From Streptomyces sp. NBC_01445 (GTDB lineage: Bacteria > Actinomycetota > Actinomycetes > Streptomycetales > Streptomycetaceae), in assembly GCF_035918235.1 (NCBI RefSeq), contig NZ_CP109485.1:682001-746000 (forward strand): DNA of 64,000 nucleotides, given 5' to 3'. The notes under the pieces are model-generated. The model saw nothing but the letters and a program-made list of their open reading frames with translations. It did not search any database and was not told the DNA's origin. Shown here one piece after another: positions 25,986 through 34,552 of this stretch. Position 1 is the first letter of the stretch, and the number at the start of each line of letters is the position of its first letter. Both the position numbers and the translations under genes were made by a program.

Positions 25986-26218
25986 TCCTGATCCGGACGA
26001 GTTCTCCACGCGGCGCGTGCTCCGCACCCTGCGGCCGTCGCCGCTCTCGCCCCGCTCACGATGAGCTACCTGCTGCTCAGTGGCAGCGGAAAACCTCTCC
26101 TGGAACACCGGCACACGGCCGAGCGCCCCGGACACGCCGGATACGCCGCCCGCACCAACAGCTTCGTCCCTCGCCCGCCTGAAAGAGGCCCTTGACGCGG
26201 GCCGCGCAACCAGCGCGC

Positions 26219-27595
26219 TCAGTCCCGCCCTCGCGCCCGATTGAATCGCTCGAGCCCTTCGGCGAGTTCGATGATCGGGTCCGGGTACGCGTACTTGGCG
26301 CGCTCGGGTCCGGGCAGCTTCCACGGTTCGTGCACGGCGGGCCCGGCGAGGCCCGCGAGTTCCGGGACCCAGCAGCGCACGTACGCGCCGTCCGGGTCGT
26401 AACGCTTCGCCTGCGTCACGGGGTTGAGGACGCGGTTGGGGCGCGAGTCGGTGCCTGTCCCCGCCATCCACTGCCAGTTGAGCTGGTTGTTCGCGATGTC
26501 GCCGTCGACCAGGAGGTCCAGGAAGTGCCGGGCGCCGACGCGCCAGTCGACGTACAGCGTCTTCGTGAGGAAGCTCGCCGTCAGGAGGCGGCCGCGGTTG
26601 TGCATCCAGCCCTCGTGACGCAGTTGCCGCATCGCCGCGTCGATCACGGGATAGCCCGTACGCCCCTCGCGCCACGCCTCGATGTCGCGGGCCGCGGCCT
26701 GTTCGGAGCGCCAGCGGTCGTGGCGGGTGCGGTAGTCGTGCGCCGCGGACGCCGGGCGCGCGGCGAGGACCTGGTGGTGGAAGTCGCGCCAGGCGAGCTG
26801 ACGTACGAACGCGTCGGCGCCCGGACCGCCGGCTCGGCGCGCCCGATGGACGAGTTCGACCGGGGACAGCGTGCCGAAGTGCAGATGGGGCGACAGACGT
26901 GAGGTCGCGTCGCCGGGCAGGTCGTCGTGCCCGTCCTCGTAGCCTCCGACACCGTGCCGCAGCCACGCGGTCAGCTGTGTACGGCCCGCCCTCTCCCCGC
27001 CCGCCGCGAGGCCCGGGGAGGTCCCGGAGACCCGCGCGTGTGACGGCACCTCCTCACTGGCCACGCCGTCCGGGACCCGGATCGTGCGCGGCGGCGCGAG
27101 GACATCGCGCAGGCGCTGCGCCGACCAGTGCCGGAAGTACGGGGTGAACACGGCGAAGTGGTCCGACGACGCCGGGGTGACGGCGCCCGGCGCCACCGCG
27201 GTCACGACCGCGTCATGGACGATCAGCCTCCGCCTCTGCGCCTCCAGCACGTTCCGCAGCCGCTCCTCGCGCCGCTGCGCGTAAGCGCTGACGCCGGCCG
27301 CCATGTGCACCTCGTCCGCGCCGGTCTCGGCCGCGACCCCGGCCACGGCATCGGCGACGTCCCCCGACCGCACCACGAGACGCCCACCGCACGCGCGCAA
27401 CGCCGCGTCGAGATCACCCAGGCAGTCGGCGAGGAACGCCTCCCGATTGGGCACCGCATACCCGGCGGACGCGATCCCCGTGTCCCGTACGAACAGCGGC
27501 ACCACCTCACTCGACGCCCGGAGCGCCGCCCGCAGCGGCGGATGGTCGTGCACACGAAGGTCGGACGTGAACAACACGATCGAGACGTTCGCCAT
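26219..27595 (-). CDS. phrB: Deoxyribodipyrimidine photolyase
   Basis: The 458-residue protein carries the N-terminal photolyase Rossmann domain (SIVLFTSDLRVHDHPPLRAAL) and the FAD-binding helical domain. Family blocks include LSPHLHFGTLSP, QLAWRDFHHQVL, WREGRTGYPVIDAAMRQL, GWMHNRGRLLTASFLTK and DGDIANNQLNWQWMAGTGTD. It repairs cyclobutane pyrimidine dimers with blue light. The start codon ATG at 27595 and the length are normal. About 300 bp separate it from sigK, largely the sigK promoter region. Confidence 0.95.
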   Translation of the reverse strand: MANVSIVLFTSDLRVHDHPPLRAALRASSEVVPLFVRDTGIASAGYAVPNREAFLADCLGDLDAALRACGGRLVVRSGDVADAVAGVAAETGADEVHMAAGVSAYAQRREERLRNVLEAQRRRLIVHDAVVTAVAPGAVTPASSDHFAVFTPYFRHWSAQRLRDVLAPPRTIRVPDGVASEEVPSHARVSGTSPGLAAGGERAGRTQLTAWLRHGVGGYEDGHDDLPGDATSRLSPHLHFGTLSPVELVHRARRAGGPGADAFVRQLAWRDFHHQVLAARPASAAHDYRTRHDRWRSEQAAARDIEAWREGRTGYPVIDAAMRQLRHEGWMHNRGRLLTASFLTKTLYVDWRVGARHFLDLLVDGDIANNQLNWQWMAGTGTDSRPNRVLNPVTQAKRYDPDGAYVRCWVPELAGLAGPAVHEPWKLPGPERAKYAYPDPIIELAEGLERFNRARGRD

Positions 27596-27721
27596 GGCTC
27601 CGGACTCTACGAGGTGGAACAGCGGGACGTCTGGACGCGGACGGTGCGGTCACCGAGAGTCGTCACCCTCTGCCATCTCCACACGTGAGGAGCCTCTCGG
27701 CACCCGCGCCGCCCTCCGAGG

Positions 27722-28864
27722 GTGCACAGTGGATGGGTGGACCTACGGCGGCGCCTGGGAGGTCTGTGGCAGCGGTGGCAGCCGAGTCACGCGCTGGTGA
27801 TGCTTCCGCTCGCGCTCATCGTGGTGATCACGGTCGTCGACATCCTGGTGCCGGCCGACGTGCATCTGGGGCCGCTACTGGTCGTGGCCCCCGCGCTCAC
27901 CGCCTCCTTCGCCGGACCCCGCCTGACGGCATTCATCGGGGCCCTGGCGATCGGGGCCCAGATGTTCATCGGCATCCATTTCGGCGTCCTGACCACGCGC
28001 AACGTGATGGTGCAGGTCTTCTCCCTCACCGTGCTCTCCGCCCTGATCGCGTTCTTCTGCCGCGTGCGTGAGCGCCGCAAACAGGAGCTGGCCAAAGTGC
28101 GATCCGTGGCCGAGGCCGCGCAGAAGGCCCTGCTGCGACCGCTCCCCCACCGCATCGGCCCGTTGCGGATCACCTCGCTGTACCTGGCGGCGGAGGACGA
28201 GGCCGAGATCGGCGGGGACCTCTACACGGCGACAGGCACCGACGACGGCGTACGGATGATCATCGGCGATGTACGGGGACACGGGCTGTCCGCGGTCGGC
28301 GAGTCGGCGCAGCTGCTCGGTGCGTTCCGCGTGGTCGCCGACCAGCACGCCACGCTGCCCGCGCTCGCGGGCGCCCTGGACCGGAGCGTGTCCCGTTACC
28401 TCACCGATTTCATCGAGGCTGAGGACGGGATCGCCGAGCACTTCATCACCGCCCTGCTCCTGGAAATCCCCAATGACGCGCGCATGACCCGCATGACCTG
28501 CTGCGGACATCCCCCGCCGTTACTGCTGCACGAGCGCCACGTCCGTACTCTCACCACCGCCCACCCGGCCCCGCCCCTGGGCGTGGCCGCGCTGCCGGCC
28601 GCGCAGTTTCCCGTCGAAGAGTTCGCCTTCGACGCCGGTGACACCCTGATCCTTTACACCGACGGGGTCACCGAAGCCCGCGATGAGAACGGGGTCTTCT
28701 ACCCGTTGGCGCAGCGAGTCGAGCAGTGGGCCAAGAACCGCCCGGAAGCACTCCTGGATCACCTCCGCCGGGACCTCCTCGCCCACTGCCGAGGACATCT
28801 CGGCGATGATGCCGCCGTCATCGCCATCCAGCGCACACCGGCCCCTCGGGTGGACCGGCACTGA
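27722..28864 (+). CDS. Membrane SpoIIE-type PP2C phosphatase (contains TTA codon)
   Basis: The 380-residue protein begins at a GTG (27722, alternative GTG 27737). It has about four N-terminal helices (residues 25-115: ALVMLPLALIVVITVVDIL, ALTASFAGPRLTAFIGALAIGAQMFI), a linker helix and a PP2C/SpoIIE catalytic domain (about 155-375). Motifs are EIGGDLYTATGTDDGVRMIIGDVRGHGLSAVGESA, GHPPPLLL, LILYTDGVTEARDENGVFYPL and DDAAVIAIQ. It should dephosphorylate an anti-sigma antagonist. Leu267 is encoded by TTA at 28520-28522, so translation may depend on bldA tRNA. The gene appears monocistronic. Confidence 0.92.
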   Translation: MHSGWVDLRRRLGGLWQRWQPSHALVMLPLALIVVITVVDILVPADVHLGPLLVVAPALTASFAGPRLTAFIGALAIGAQMFIGIHFGVLTTRNVMVQVFSLTVLSALIAFFCRVRERRKQELAKVRSVAEAAQKALLRPLPHRIGPLRITSLYLAAEDEAEIGGDLYTATGTDDGVRMIIGDVRGHGLSAVGESAQLLGAFRVVADQHATLPALAGALDRSVSRYLTDFIEAEDGIAEHFITALLLEIPNDARMTRMTCCGHPPPLLLHERHVRTLTTAHPAPPLGVAALPAAQFPVEEFAFDAGDTLILYTDGVTEARDENGVFYPLAQRVEQWAKNRPEALLDHLRRDLLAHCRGHLGDDAAVIAIQRTPAPRVDRH

Positions 28865-28887
28865 CGGGTCCGCCTGCGAAAGGGCCC

Positions 28888-29373
28888 CTAGCGTCGGCCG
28901 GTCCTCGGCGGTTCGCCGGGCCGCTGTTCGATGAGAGCGTCCAGCGCCGGCAGCGCGTCGTGCAGCGAGCGCTGCTGGTCGGGGGTGAGCTGGTCGATCC
29001 GCTCGGCGAGGCGGGTGGCTGCCTGGCGGCGCGTGGCCTGCAGGAGCGCCTGACCTGTGTCGTTGAGGGCGATCAAGGTGGCCCGCTGGTCCTTCGGGTC
29101 CGTCTCACGCTCGATCCATCCGAAGCCGTCGAGGAGGTCCACCATGCGGGAGACGGTGGACAGGGCGATGCCCATGCGCGTGGCGAGGTCGCTGATGCGC
29201 AGCGGCCCGTGAGCGGCGAGCGCCGCGAGTGCGGCCAGCCGACTGGGGGTGAGCTGGCTCTGCATGCCCTGGGCGCGGAGTTCGGGGAGGAGCTGCTGGA
29301 TCGCGGCACGAAGCCCCTCGGCGAGCTCCGCCGACTGCTCGTGGTCGAAGGGGGAGGTGGGGGAGGTCATCAC
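28888..29373 (-). CDS. MarR-family transcriptional regulator
   Basis: The 161-residue protein contains a winged helix with LAALAAHGPLRISDLATRMGIALSTVSRMVDLLDGFGWIERETDPKDQRATLIALNDTG, the standard MarR DNA-binding core and wing. Dimerisation helices lie at both ends. It overlaps the stop of the upstream MFS gene (ATGA at 29370-29373), so the pump and its regulator are co-translated. Repression would act at the dyad upstream of the pump gene. The inducing ligand is unknown. Confidence 0.92.
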   Translation of the reverse strand: MMTSPTSPFDHEQSAELAEGLRAAIQQLLPELRAQGMQSQLTPSRLAALAALAAHGPLRISDLATRMGIALSTVSRMVDLLDGFGWIERETDPKDQRATLIALNDTGQALLQATRRQAATRLAERIDQLTPDQQRSLHDALPALDALIEQRPGEPPRTGRR

Positions 29374-31181
29374 GGCCCCTCGGATCGGGGCGTCGGCGGG
29401 GGCGCCTCAGGGAGCGTAGTCGTCTGGGGAGGAAGGGCGGGCGCCGGGAGCGTAACGGGCTTGGGCAGGGTCCGGTCGTCGTAGATATAACGGCCACCAC
29501 GCAACAGGGAAGCGATGGCGGCGACGACGCACGCGGCGATCGCGAAGCCGAAGGCCACGGACAGGCCGTCGGCGAACGGCTGGGAGATGAGCTCCGGGAA
29601 GAAGCCGCGTCCGGTGAGGTAGTGGGCGTGGCCCGGGGGCAGTTGAGCGAGTACGTGCGGGCCGAGCAGGGTCTGGATCGGGTTGTAGCCGAGGAGCGAG
29701 GCGAACAGCACGCCGACCGGCGGGAGGGCGGCGACCTTGGCGGCGTCGGCGGCGGGTACCCCCTGGGCGGTCAGGCCGTGGTTGAGGGCGGCGGGCAGGG
29801 CGCTGGACAGGCCCGCGATCATCAGGGAGAAGAAGATGCCGATGGAGAGCACCGTGGCCGAGTTCTGGAACGTGGTACTGATCCCGGCGCCCACCCCCCG
29901 CTGGTCGGGCGGCAGGCTGTTCATGATGGCCGCCCGGTTGGGTGCCGCGAACAGGCCCATGCCGAGCCCGTTCAGCAGCAGGACGAGGGCGAACATCGGA
30001 TAGCTGAAGTCGACGGGCAGCGCCTGGAGCGCCAGGAAGGTGGCGGCGGCCAGCAGCATTCCCCCGGTGGCGAAGGCCCTGGCCCCGAACCGGTCGGAAG
30101 CCCAGCCGGAGAAGGGCCCCGCGACGAGGAACCCGACCGTCAGCGGAAGCATGTAGATGCCGGCCCACAGCGGGGTCTGCTCGAAGCCGTAGCCGTGGCG
30201 GGGCAGCCAGATGCCCTGCAGCCAGATGATCAGGATGAACATCAGGCCGCCGCGCCCGAGCGCCGCCAGCAGACTGGCCACGTTCCCCGCGGTGAACGCG
30301 CGGATCCTGAACAACGACAGGTGGAACATCGGCTCGGGGACCTTGGTCTCCACCACGCAGAAGACGACCAGCACCGCCACGCCACCGGCGATCGCGGCGA
30401 TCACCCATGGGTTGGCCCAGCCCATGATGTCGTCGCCGTAGGGCTGGATGCCGTAGGTGATACCGGCCAGTACGGCGATCAGGCCCACGGCGAAGGTGAG
30501 GTTGCCCCACCAGTCGAGCCGGGCCCCTGCCCGTACGCCCGTGTCGTGCAGCTTCAGGTACGCCCACACGGTGCCGAAAAGGCCGAACGGCACGGACACC
30601 AGGAACACCAGATGCCAGTTGACGGGGCCGAGCAGGCCGCCGAGGACCAGGCCGATGAACGATCCGGTGATGCCCGCCACCTGGTTCAGCCCGAGTGCGA
30701 GGCCGCGCTGACGGGCGGGGAAGGCGTCGGTGAGGATGGCGTTGGAGTTCGCCATCAGCATCGCCCCGCCGACGCCTTGCAGGACCCGCATCCCGATCAG
30801 CCACAGGGCGCCCGCCGTGCCGTGCATCCAGGTCACCGACAACAGCACCGAGAACACGGTGAACACCGCGAACCCCATGTTGTACATCCGGACCCTGCCG
30901 TACATGTCACCGAGGCGGCCGAAGCTGACCACCAGCACGGCGGTGACCACCATGTAGCTCATGATCAACCACAGCAGAAGGCTCGTGTTGCCCGGCTGCA
31001 GCGGGTCCACGCCGATCCCCCGGAAGATGTCCGGCAACGCGATGAGCATGATCGACATATTGATCGTCGCGATCAGCACGCCCAGCGTGGTGTTGGAGAG
31101 CGCGATCCACTTGTAGCGCGGTCCTGGCTCACGGAAACGACCCCGACGTGCGGCGGCCGACTCAGCGGTTGTCCTTGCCAC
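29370..31181 (-). CDS. DHA2-type (EmrB/QacA) MFS drug-export permease
   Basis: The 603-residue protein has about 14 transmembrane helices. Motif A (SFGRLGDMYGRVRMYNMGF) lies after helix 2, the family motif C-like segment (NQVAGITGSFIGLVLGGLLGP) in helix 5, and a conserved cytoplasmic start (RYKWIALSNTTLGVLIATINMSIMLIALPDI). It should export toxic compounds using the proton gradient. It is the first gene of an operon with a MarR regulator, with a perfect dyad just upstream. The drug spectrum is not predictable. Confidence 0.93.
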   Translation of the reverse strand: MARTTAESAAARRGRFREPGPRYKWIALSNTTLGVLIATINMSIMLIALPDIFRGIGVDPLQPGNTSLLLWLIMSYMVVTAVLVVSFGRLGDMYGRVRMYNMGFAVFTVFSVLLSVTWMHGTAGALWLIGMRVLQGVGGAMLMANSNAILTDAFPARQRGLALGLNQVAGITGSFIGLVLGGLLGPVNWHLVFLVSVPFGLFGTVWAYLKLHDTGVRAGARLDWWGNLTFAVGLIAVLAGITYGIQPYGDDIMGWANPWVIAAIAGGVAVLVVFCVVETKVPEPMFHLSLFRIRAFTAGNVASLLAALGRGGLMFILIIWLQGIWLPRHGYGFEQTPLWAGIYMLPLTVGFLVAGPFSGWASDRFGARAFATGGMLLAAATFLALQALPVDFSYPMFALVLLLNGLGMGLFAAPNRAAIMNSLPPDQRGVGAGISTTFQNSATVLSIGIFFSLMIAGLSSALPAALNHGLTAQGVPAADAAKVAALPPVGVLFASLLGYNPIQTLLGPHVLAQLPPGHAHYLTGRGFFPELISQPFADGLSVAFGFAIAACVVAAIASLLRGGRYIYDDRTLPKPVTLPAPALPPQTTTLPEAPPPTPRSEGP

Positions 31182-31204
31182 AGGGCATCACTCCCGCCCG
31201 GGAG

Positions 31205-31226
31205 TTAGTTGCTTGACATCAACCAA
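31205..31226 (-). promoter_or_regulatory. Candidate MarR operator
   Basis: TT-x-GTTG (31205-31211) and CAAC-x-AA (31220-31226) form a symmetric dyad around TTGACATCAA, 24-45 nt upstream of the pump ATG. Its position and symmetry fit binding by the co-encoded MarR protein. Confidence 0.6.
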
Positions 31227-31316
31227 TCTACTCCCGGCACCCGCATGCGGCCATGCCACCTGACCTGGGCAGACGCGCCGCCCGTCGAGACTGCGCCATC
31301 GGTGTGGCCTCCGCTC

Positions 31317-31333
31317 ATTACCCCCGGGGTAAT
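31317..31333. promoter_or_regulatory. Perfect ATTACCCC/GGGGTAAT palindrome (CsoR/RcnR-like operator)
   Basis: ATTACCCCCGGGGTAAT is a 17-nt perfect inverted repeat of the TACCC/GGGTA type bound by CsoR/RcnR metal repressors. Downstream at 31436 is a plus-strand ATG with a GAGGAG ribosome site, opening a short Ala/Ser-rich frame (MSVKSAAATASSAANATSV). It soon runs antisense to the permease gene, so the controlled gene may be a stub or missing. Confidence 0.4.
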
Positions 31334-31343
31334 CGACCGACCC

Positions 31344-31370
31344 CTCCCCGCTCCCCGCTCCCCGCTCCCC
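31344..31370. repeat. CTCCCCG 7-nt tandem repeat, almost four copies
   Basis: Four consecutive CTCCCCG units (the last one incomplete) sit just after the ATTACCCC palindrome in the 31182-31559 intergenic stretch. It is likely a slippage-prone simple repeat. No other gene is evident in that stretch. Confidence 0.85.
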
Positions 31371-31559
31371 TTGAAGGATCAAGCGCATCGCAAGGAATCC
31401 CGCCGGGATCCGGCCGCAGCCGCGAGGAGAGCGCCATGTCCGTCAAGTCCGCTGCTGCGACCGCGAGTTCAGCCGCCAACGCGACTTCCGTCGCCGAGGA
31501 CACCCGCGTCCGCGGACCACGGCTGTCGAATGCGCCGACCGGTTCACGGAGACGCACCC

Positions 31560-33170
31560 CTAGAACGCCCGCTCACCTGACGGATCCGTGCGGAGATGGG
31601 CTGCGCCCGAGTGCACCGCCCATACGAAGACCGCGAGCGCCAGCACCCCGACCACGACGGAGTCGTACGGAGCCGGCAGATGTCCGGAGCCTCCGAACGT
31701 GCCGAGCCATGACAGCAGGGTCAGCGCCGCCAGATGGAAGACGATCCAGGCCCCCTGACGCAGTTCCTCGCGTACGGGGCGTCCCGCCGTCCGGCGCCGT
31801 TGCAGCAGGTACAGCGGGACTCCGGCCAGGACCAGAGGCAGGGCGAGCCGCAGGTGTTCCCAGCCGGACCAGTAGACGAACTCGGTGGACACGGCGAAGC
31901 TGACCGGCGCGATCCAGCGCACGCCCGGCACCTGACCGTCCGCGAGGGGCACACCGCGCTCGCGGTCGTGAGCCCGGAAGGACGCGACGGCGACCGCCGA
32001 GGCCGCGTAGATCAGGAGGTACATGTCCCCCATCACGCTCACGATGTCCTGCCAGCCGCCGAACGGCAGCATGAACAGGATGATGACGACGAGGTTGAGG
32101 ACCAGGGCGCGGCGCGCGATGCCGGACCGGGGGTCGATCCGCATGAAGAACCGGGGCACCAGGCCGTTCTTCGCGAGGGCGTACGTGTGGCGGGCGTCGA
32201 TGGCGACGCCCACGTAGGCCGAACCGCCCGGGGAGACGACCGCGTCGGCGTAGAGCAGGGTCGCCAGCCAGTGCAGGTTGAGCACCAGGGCGAGCTGGCC
32301 GAACGGGGAATCGAAGTTGACGCCCTGCCAGCCGTGCGCGAGGAGTGAGTCGGGCACCGTGTACAGGAACGCGAGCTGGAGTCCGAGGTAGACCAGCACC
32401 GCGAGGGCGATGCCGGTGAGCACGGCTGCGGGGACGTTGCGGCGCGGATTGCGGGCTTCGCCGGAGAAGTCCAGGGGGGCCTGGAAGCCGTTCACGGAGT
32501 ACACGATGCCGCCGCCGGCGAGTGCGGTCAGGCACGCGGCGTAGCCGTACGGGGCGAAGCCGCCGTGGTCGGAGAGGCGGCCCGAGTGGGTGCCGGACAG
32601 GAAGAGCGCGACGATCGTGACCACGGGGACGACGACCTTGAACACCGACACGAGGTTGTTCAGGCGGGCGAACATCCTTACCGCGAACCAGTTCAGCGCG
32701 GTGAGCAGCACACTGAGCGCGGAGGCGACGCCCAGGCCCGACGCGGTGAGCTTGCCGCCTTCGTAGAGCCCGGGCACGTAGTGGGCGGCGTATTGCATGA
32801 TCGCGCTGATCTCGGCGGCGGTGCCGCCCACGGAGAGCAGGACGGACCAGCCGACGACCGTGCCGACCAGTCGGCCGCTCGCGTACAGCGGCCACCGGAC
32901 GGTGCCGCCGCCCTCCGGCCTGGTGGCGCCGAGTTCGACCATCACCAGGGCCACCAGTGCGCAGAGCGCGCCGGCCGCGATCCAGGACAGCAGTGCGGCG
33001 GGGCCGGCGGTCTGGGCGGCGTACAGGGCGGCGAACAGCCAGCCCGAGCCGAGGATGTTGGAGAAGCCGATCGCGGTCAGGCCCCAGAAACCGAGATCCT
33101 TGCGGAGCCGGTTCTCCTCGGCTCGGGCGTCCGCATCGCCCACAGTCCCCGCCGGCTGATACTGCGCCAC
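31560..33170 (-). CDS. APC-family amino-acid permease
   Basis: I take the GTG at 33170 with GGGAGG upstream, giving 536 residues. About 12-14 transmembrane helices are visible. The amino-terminal signature is GFWGLTAIGFSNILGSGWLFAALYAAQTAGPAALLSWIAAG with the unwound GSGW helix-1 motif. VNGFQAPLDFSGEARNPRRNVPAA is typical of amino-acid/polyamine transporters. The substrate is unknown. No neighbouring catabolic gene identifies it. Confidence 0.88.
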   Translation of the reverse strand: MAQYQPAGTVGDADARAEENRLRKDLGFWGLTAIGFSNILGSGWLFAALYAAQTAGPAALLSWIAAGALCALVALVMVELGATRPEGGGTVRWPLYASGRLVGTVVGWSVLLSVGGTAAEISAIMQYAAHYVPGLYEGGKLTASGLGVASALSVLLTALNWFAVRMFARLNNLVSVFKVVVPVVTIVALFLSGTHSGRLSDHGGFAPYGYAACLTALAGGGIVYSVNGFQAPLDFSGEARNPRRNVPAAVLTGIALAVLVYLGLQLAFLYTVPDSLLAHGWQGVNFDSPFGQLALVLNLHWLATLLYADAVVSPGGSAYVGVAIDARHTYALAKNGLVPRFFMRIDPRSGIARRALVLNLVVIILFMLPFGGWQDIVSVMGDMYLLIYAASAVAVASFRAHDRERGVPLADGQVPGVRWIAPVSFAVSTEFVYWSGWEHLRLALPLVLAGVPLYLLQRRRTAGRPVREELRQGAWIVFHLAALTLLSWLGTFGGSGHLPAPYDSVVVGVLALAVFVWAVHSGAAHLRTDPSGERAF

Positions 33171-33253
33171 GTGGCCAACCTCCCAGACGATCACAGACCC
33201 AGGGGGCTCAGCGTGCCATGCGGCGCCTCACCGTCGAAGGAGCTCTGCCGTGC

Positions 33254-33514
33254 TCAGCCGCCGCTCTTGCGTCGGAACGACTTCTGGCTCGAAGCCGGAC
33301 CGTGCGCGCCACGGATCTTCGACGCGGTCTTCGCGGCGCCGCCGGCGGCGTCCGCCTGCATGCCGCGCTTACGGTCGAGCGCCTCGCGGAACTTACGCTT
33401 CAGGTCGTACTGGCCCTCCTCGTCGGGCGCCAGTCCTTGCGTCTCGGGCGCCGGCTTTTCCGTCTCGGCCTCGGTCGGCTCCGAACCTTCCTGCGATGCA
33501 GACTCTGCAGCCAT
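33254..33514 (-). CDS. DUF5302 small basic/acidic protein
   Basis: The 86-residue protein has a Glu/Pro-rich first half and a basic second half with the DUF5302 core (QYDLKRKFREALDRKRG) and tail KIRGAHGPASSQKSFRRKSGG. It is probably disordered outside one helix. DUF5302 proteins are small, conserved in Streptomyces and uncharacterised. The ATG follows CAGGAGGTCACC, a strong ribosome site. It stands alone. Confidence 0.8.
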   Translation of the reverse strand: MAAESASQEGSEPTEAETEKPAPETQGLAPDEEGQYDLKRKFREALDRKRGMQADAAGGAAKTASKIRGAHGPASSQKSFRRKSGG

Positions 33515-33613
33515 GGTGACCTCCTGGGTTCGGGCAATGGGAAGGACAGCTTGTCATGCTCGTCAGTACTTGTGTGCCCGCGCCCGGTAGGGCCGGTCGT
33601 CGCCGGTGGACGG

Positions 33614-34333
33614 TCATGTCGGTGCGACGAGTGCGTCGATGACTGTGATGAAGGCGGACCGGTCGGGGTCGGAGCAGCTGAGCGAGGCGGCCGGCTCGGC
33701 CGGCGTCGCGGCCGCCGTGTCGACGAGCCAGGACGCCGTCCGCAGAAGCGCTGCCGATCCGGCCGGGTCGGCGCGGATCCCCGACGGGGTCAGGTCCAGA
33801 CTGCGCATCGCGTCGAGCGCGGCGGTCAGCAGGCGTGCGGCGACCCCGTAGGCGTTGCCGGCCGTGGCGGTGCGGGCCAGTGCGGCGTACCGGGCCCGGG
33901 CGGCGTCGGCCGGTGCAGGGGTGAGCAGGGCGTCGAGGCGCTTCCACTCGGCCGCCATGTGTCCGGCGAGCCGGCCGGACAGGCGCTCGTGCTCCTCAGC
34001 GGTCGATTCGAAGCGCCTTTTCATCGCGGTCGGTTCGGCCGGTTCGATGCCGTCGGCCATGAAGAGGACGCCGGTGGTCGCCACGGTCGTACGGTCGCTG
34101 GGGTCCGGGCAGCCGGCCGCCGCAAAGGTCGGGGCTTCCGGCTCCGCCCGCGCCGGGCCGGTGGCGGCCTCCAGCCAGCGGTCGGCCAGCACCTTCACGG
34201 TGTTGGCATCCCTCCGCAGGCTGACAGCGTGTTCGAGCTTGAGCAGGGAGTGGTACCGCTCGTGCTCCCGGTGGGCGCGCGCGACCGCCAGCATGGCCTG
34301 CAGTTGTGCGTGTGCAGGTGGTTCGTCGTTCAC
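33614..34333 (-). CDS. Hypothetical protein (239 aa)
   Basis: This soluble, mainly helical protein has no recognised domain. The N-terminal part (HAQLQAMLAVARAHREHERYHSLLKLEHAVSLRRDANTVKVLADRWLEA) looks like a helical hairpin, and the middle has RRFESTAEEHERLSGRLAGHMAAEWKRLDALL. The tail is Ala/Asp-rich. The codon pattern is normal. It lies between the DUF5302 gene and the ABC-transporter operon without clear linkage to either. Confidence 0.6.
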   Translation of the reverse strand: MNDEPPAHAQLQAMLAVARAHREHERYHSLLKLEHAVSLRRDANTVKVLADRWLEAATGPARAEPEAPTFAAAGCPDPSDRTTVATTGVLFMADGIEPAEPTAMKRRFESTAEEHERLSGRLAGHMAAEWKRLDALLTPAPADAARARYAALARTATAGNAYGVAARLLTAALDAMRSLDLTPSGIRADPAGSAALLRTASWLVDTAAATPAEPAASLSCSDPDRSAFITVIDALVAPT

Positions 34334-34552
34334 AGCGCGGCCTCCATGCCGGGCGATCGCGTGGCGCGCAATCTGGATGATCTCGCATCAACTCATCCTG
34401 AACAACGGCCCGTTCGACATGCCGACGGGTACCGGCCGGGCGTCGGTACGACGAATTCCGGTCGTTTCCCGTTCCCTGAACGTCAAGCATCTGTCCCCGC
34501 TTGCGTTGTGTGCCGTATCTAGGGTCCTCGGAGGTTTCCAAGGAAGGGACTC

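Noticed and set aside
31436..31903. The plus frame starting MSVKSAAATAS as a full gene
   Set aside because: After about 40 codons it is antisense to the permease gene and becomes Arg/Pro-rich. At most it is a stub.
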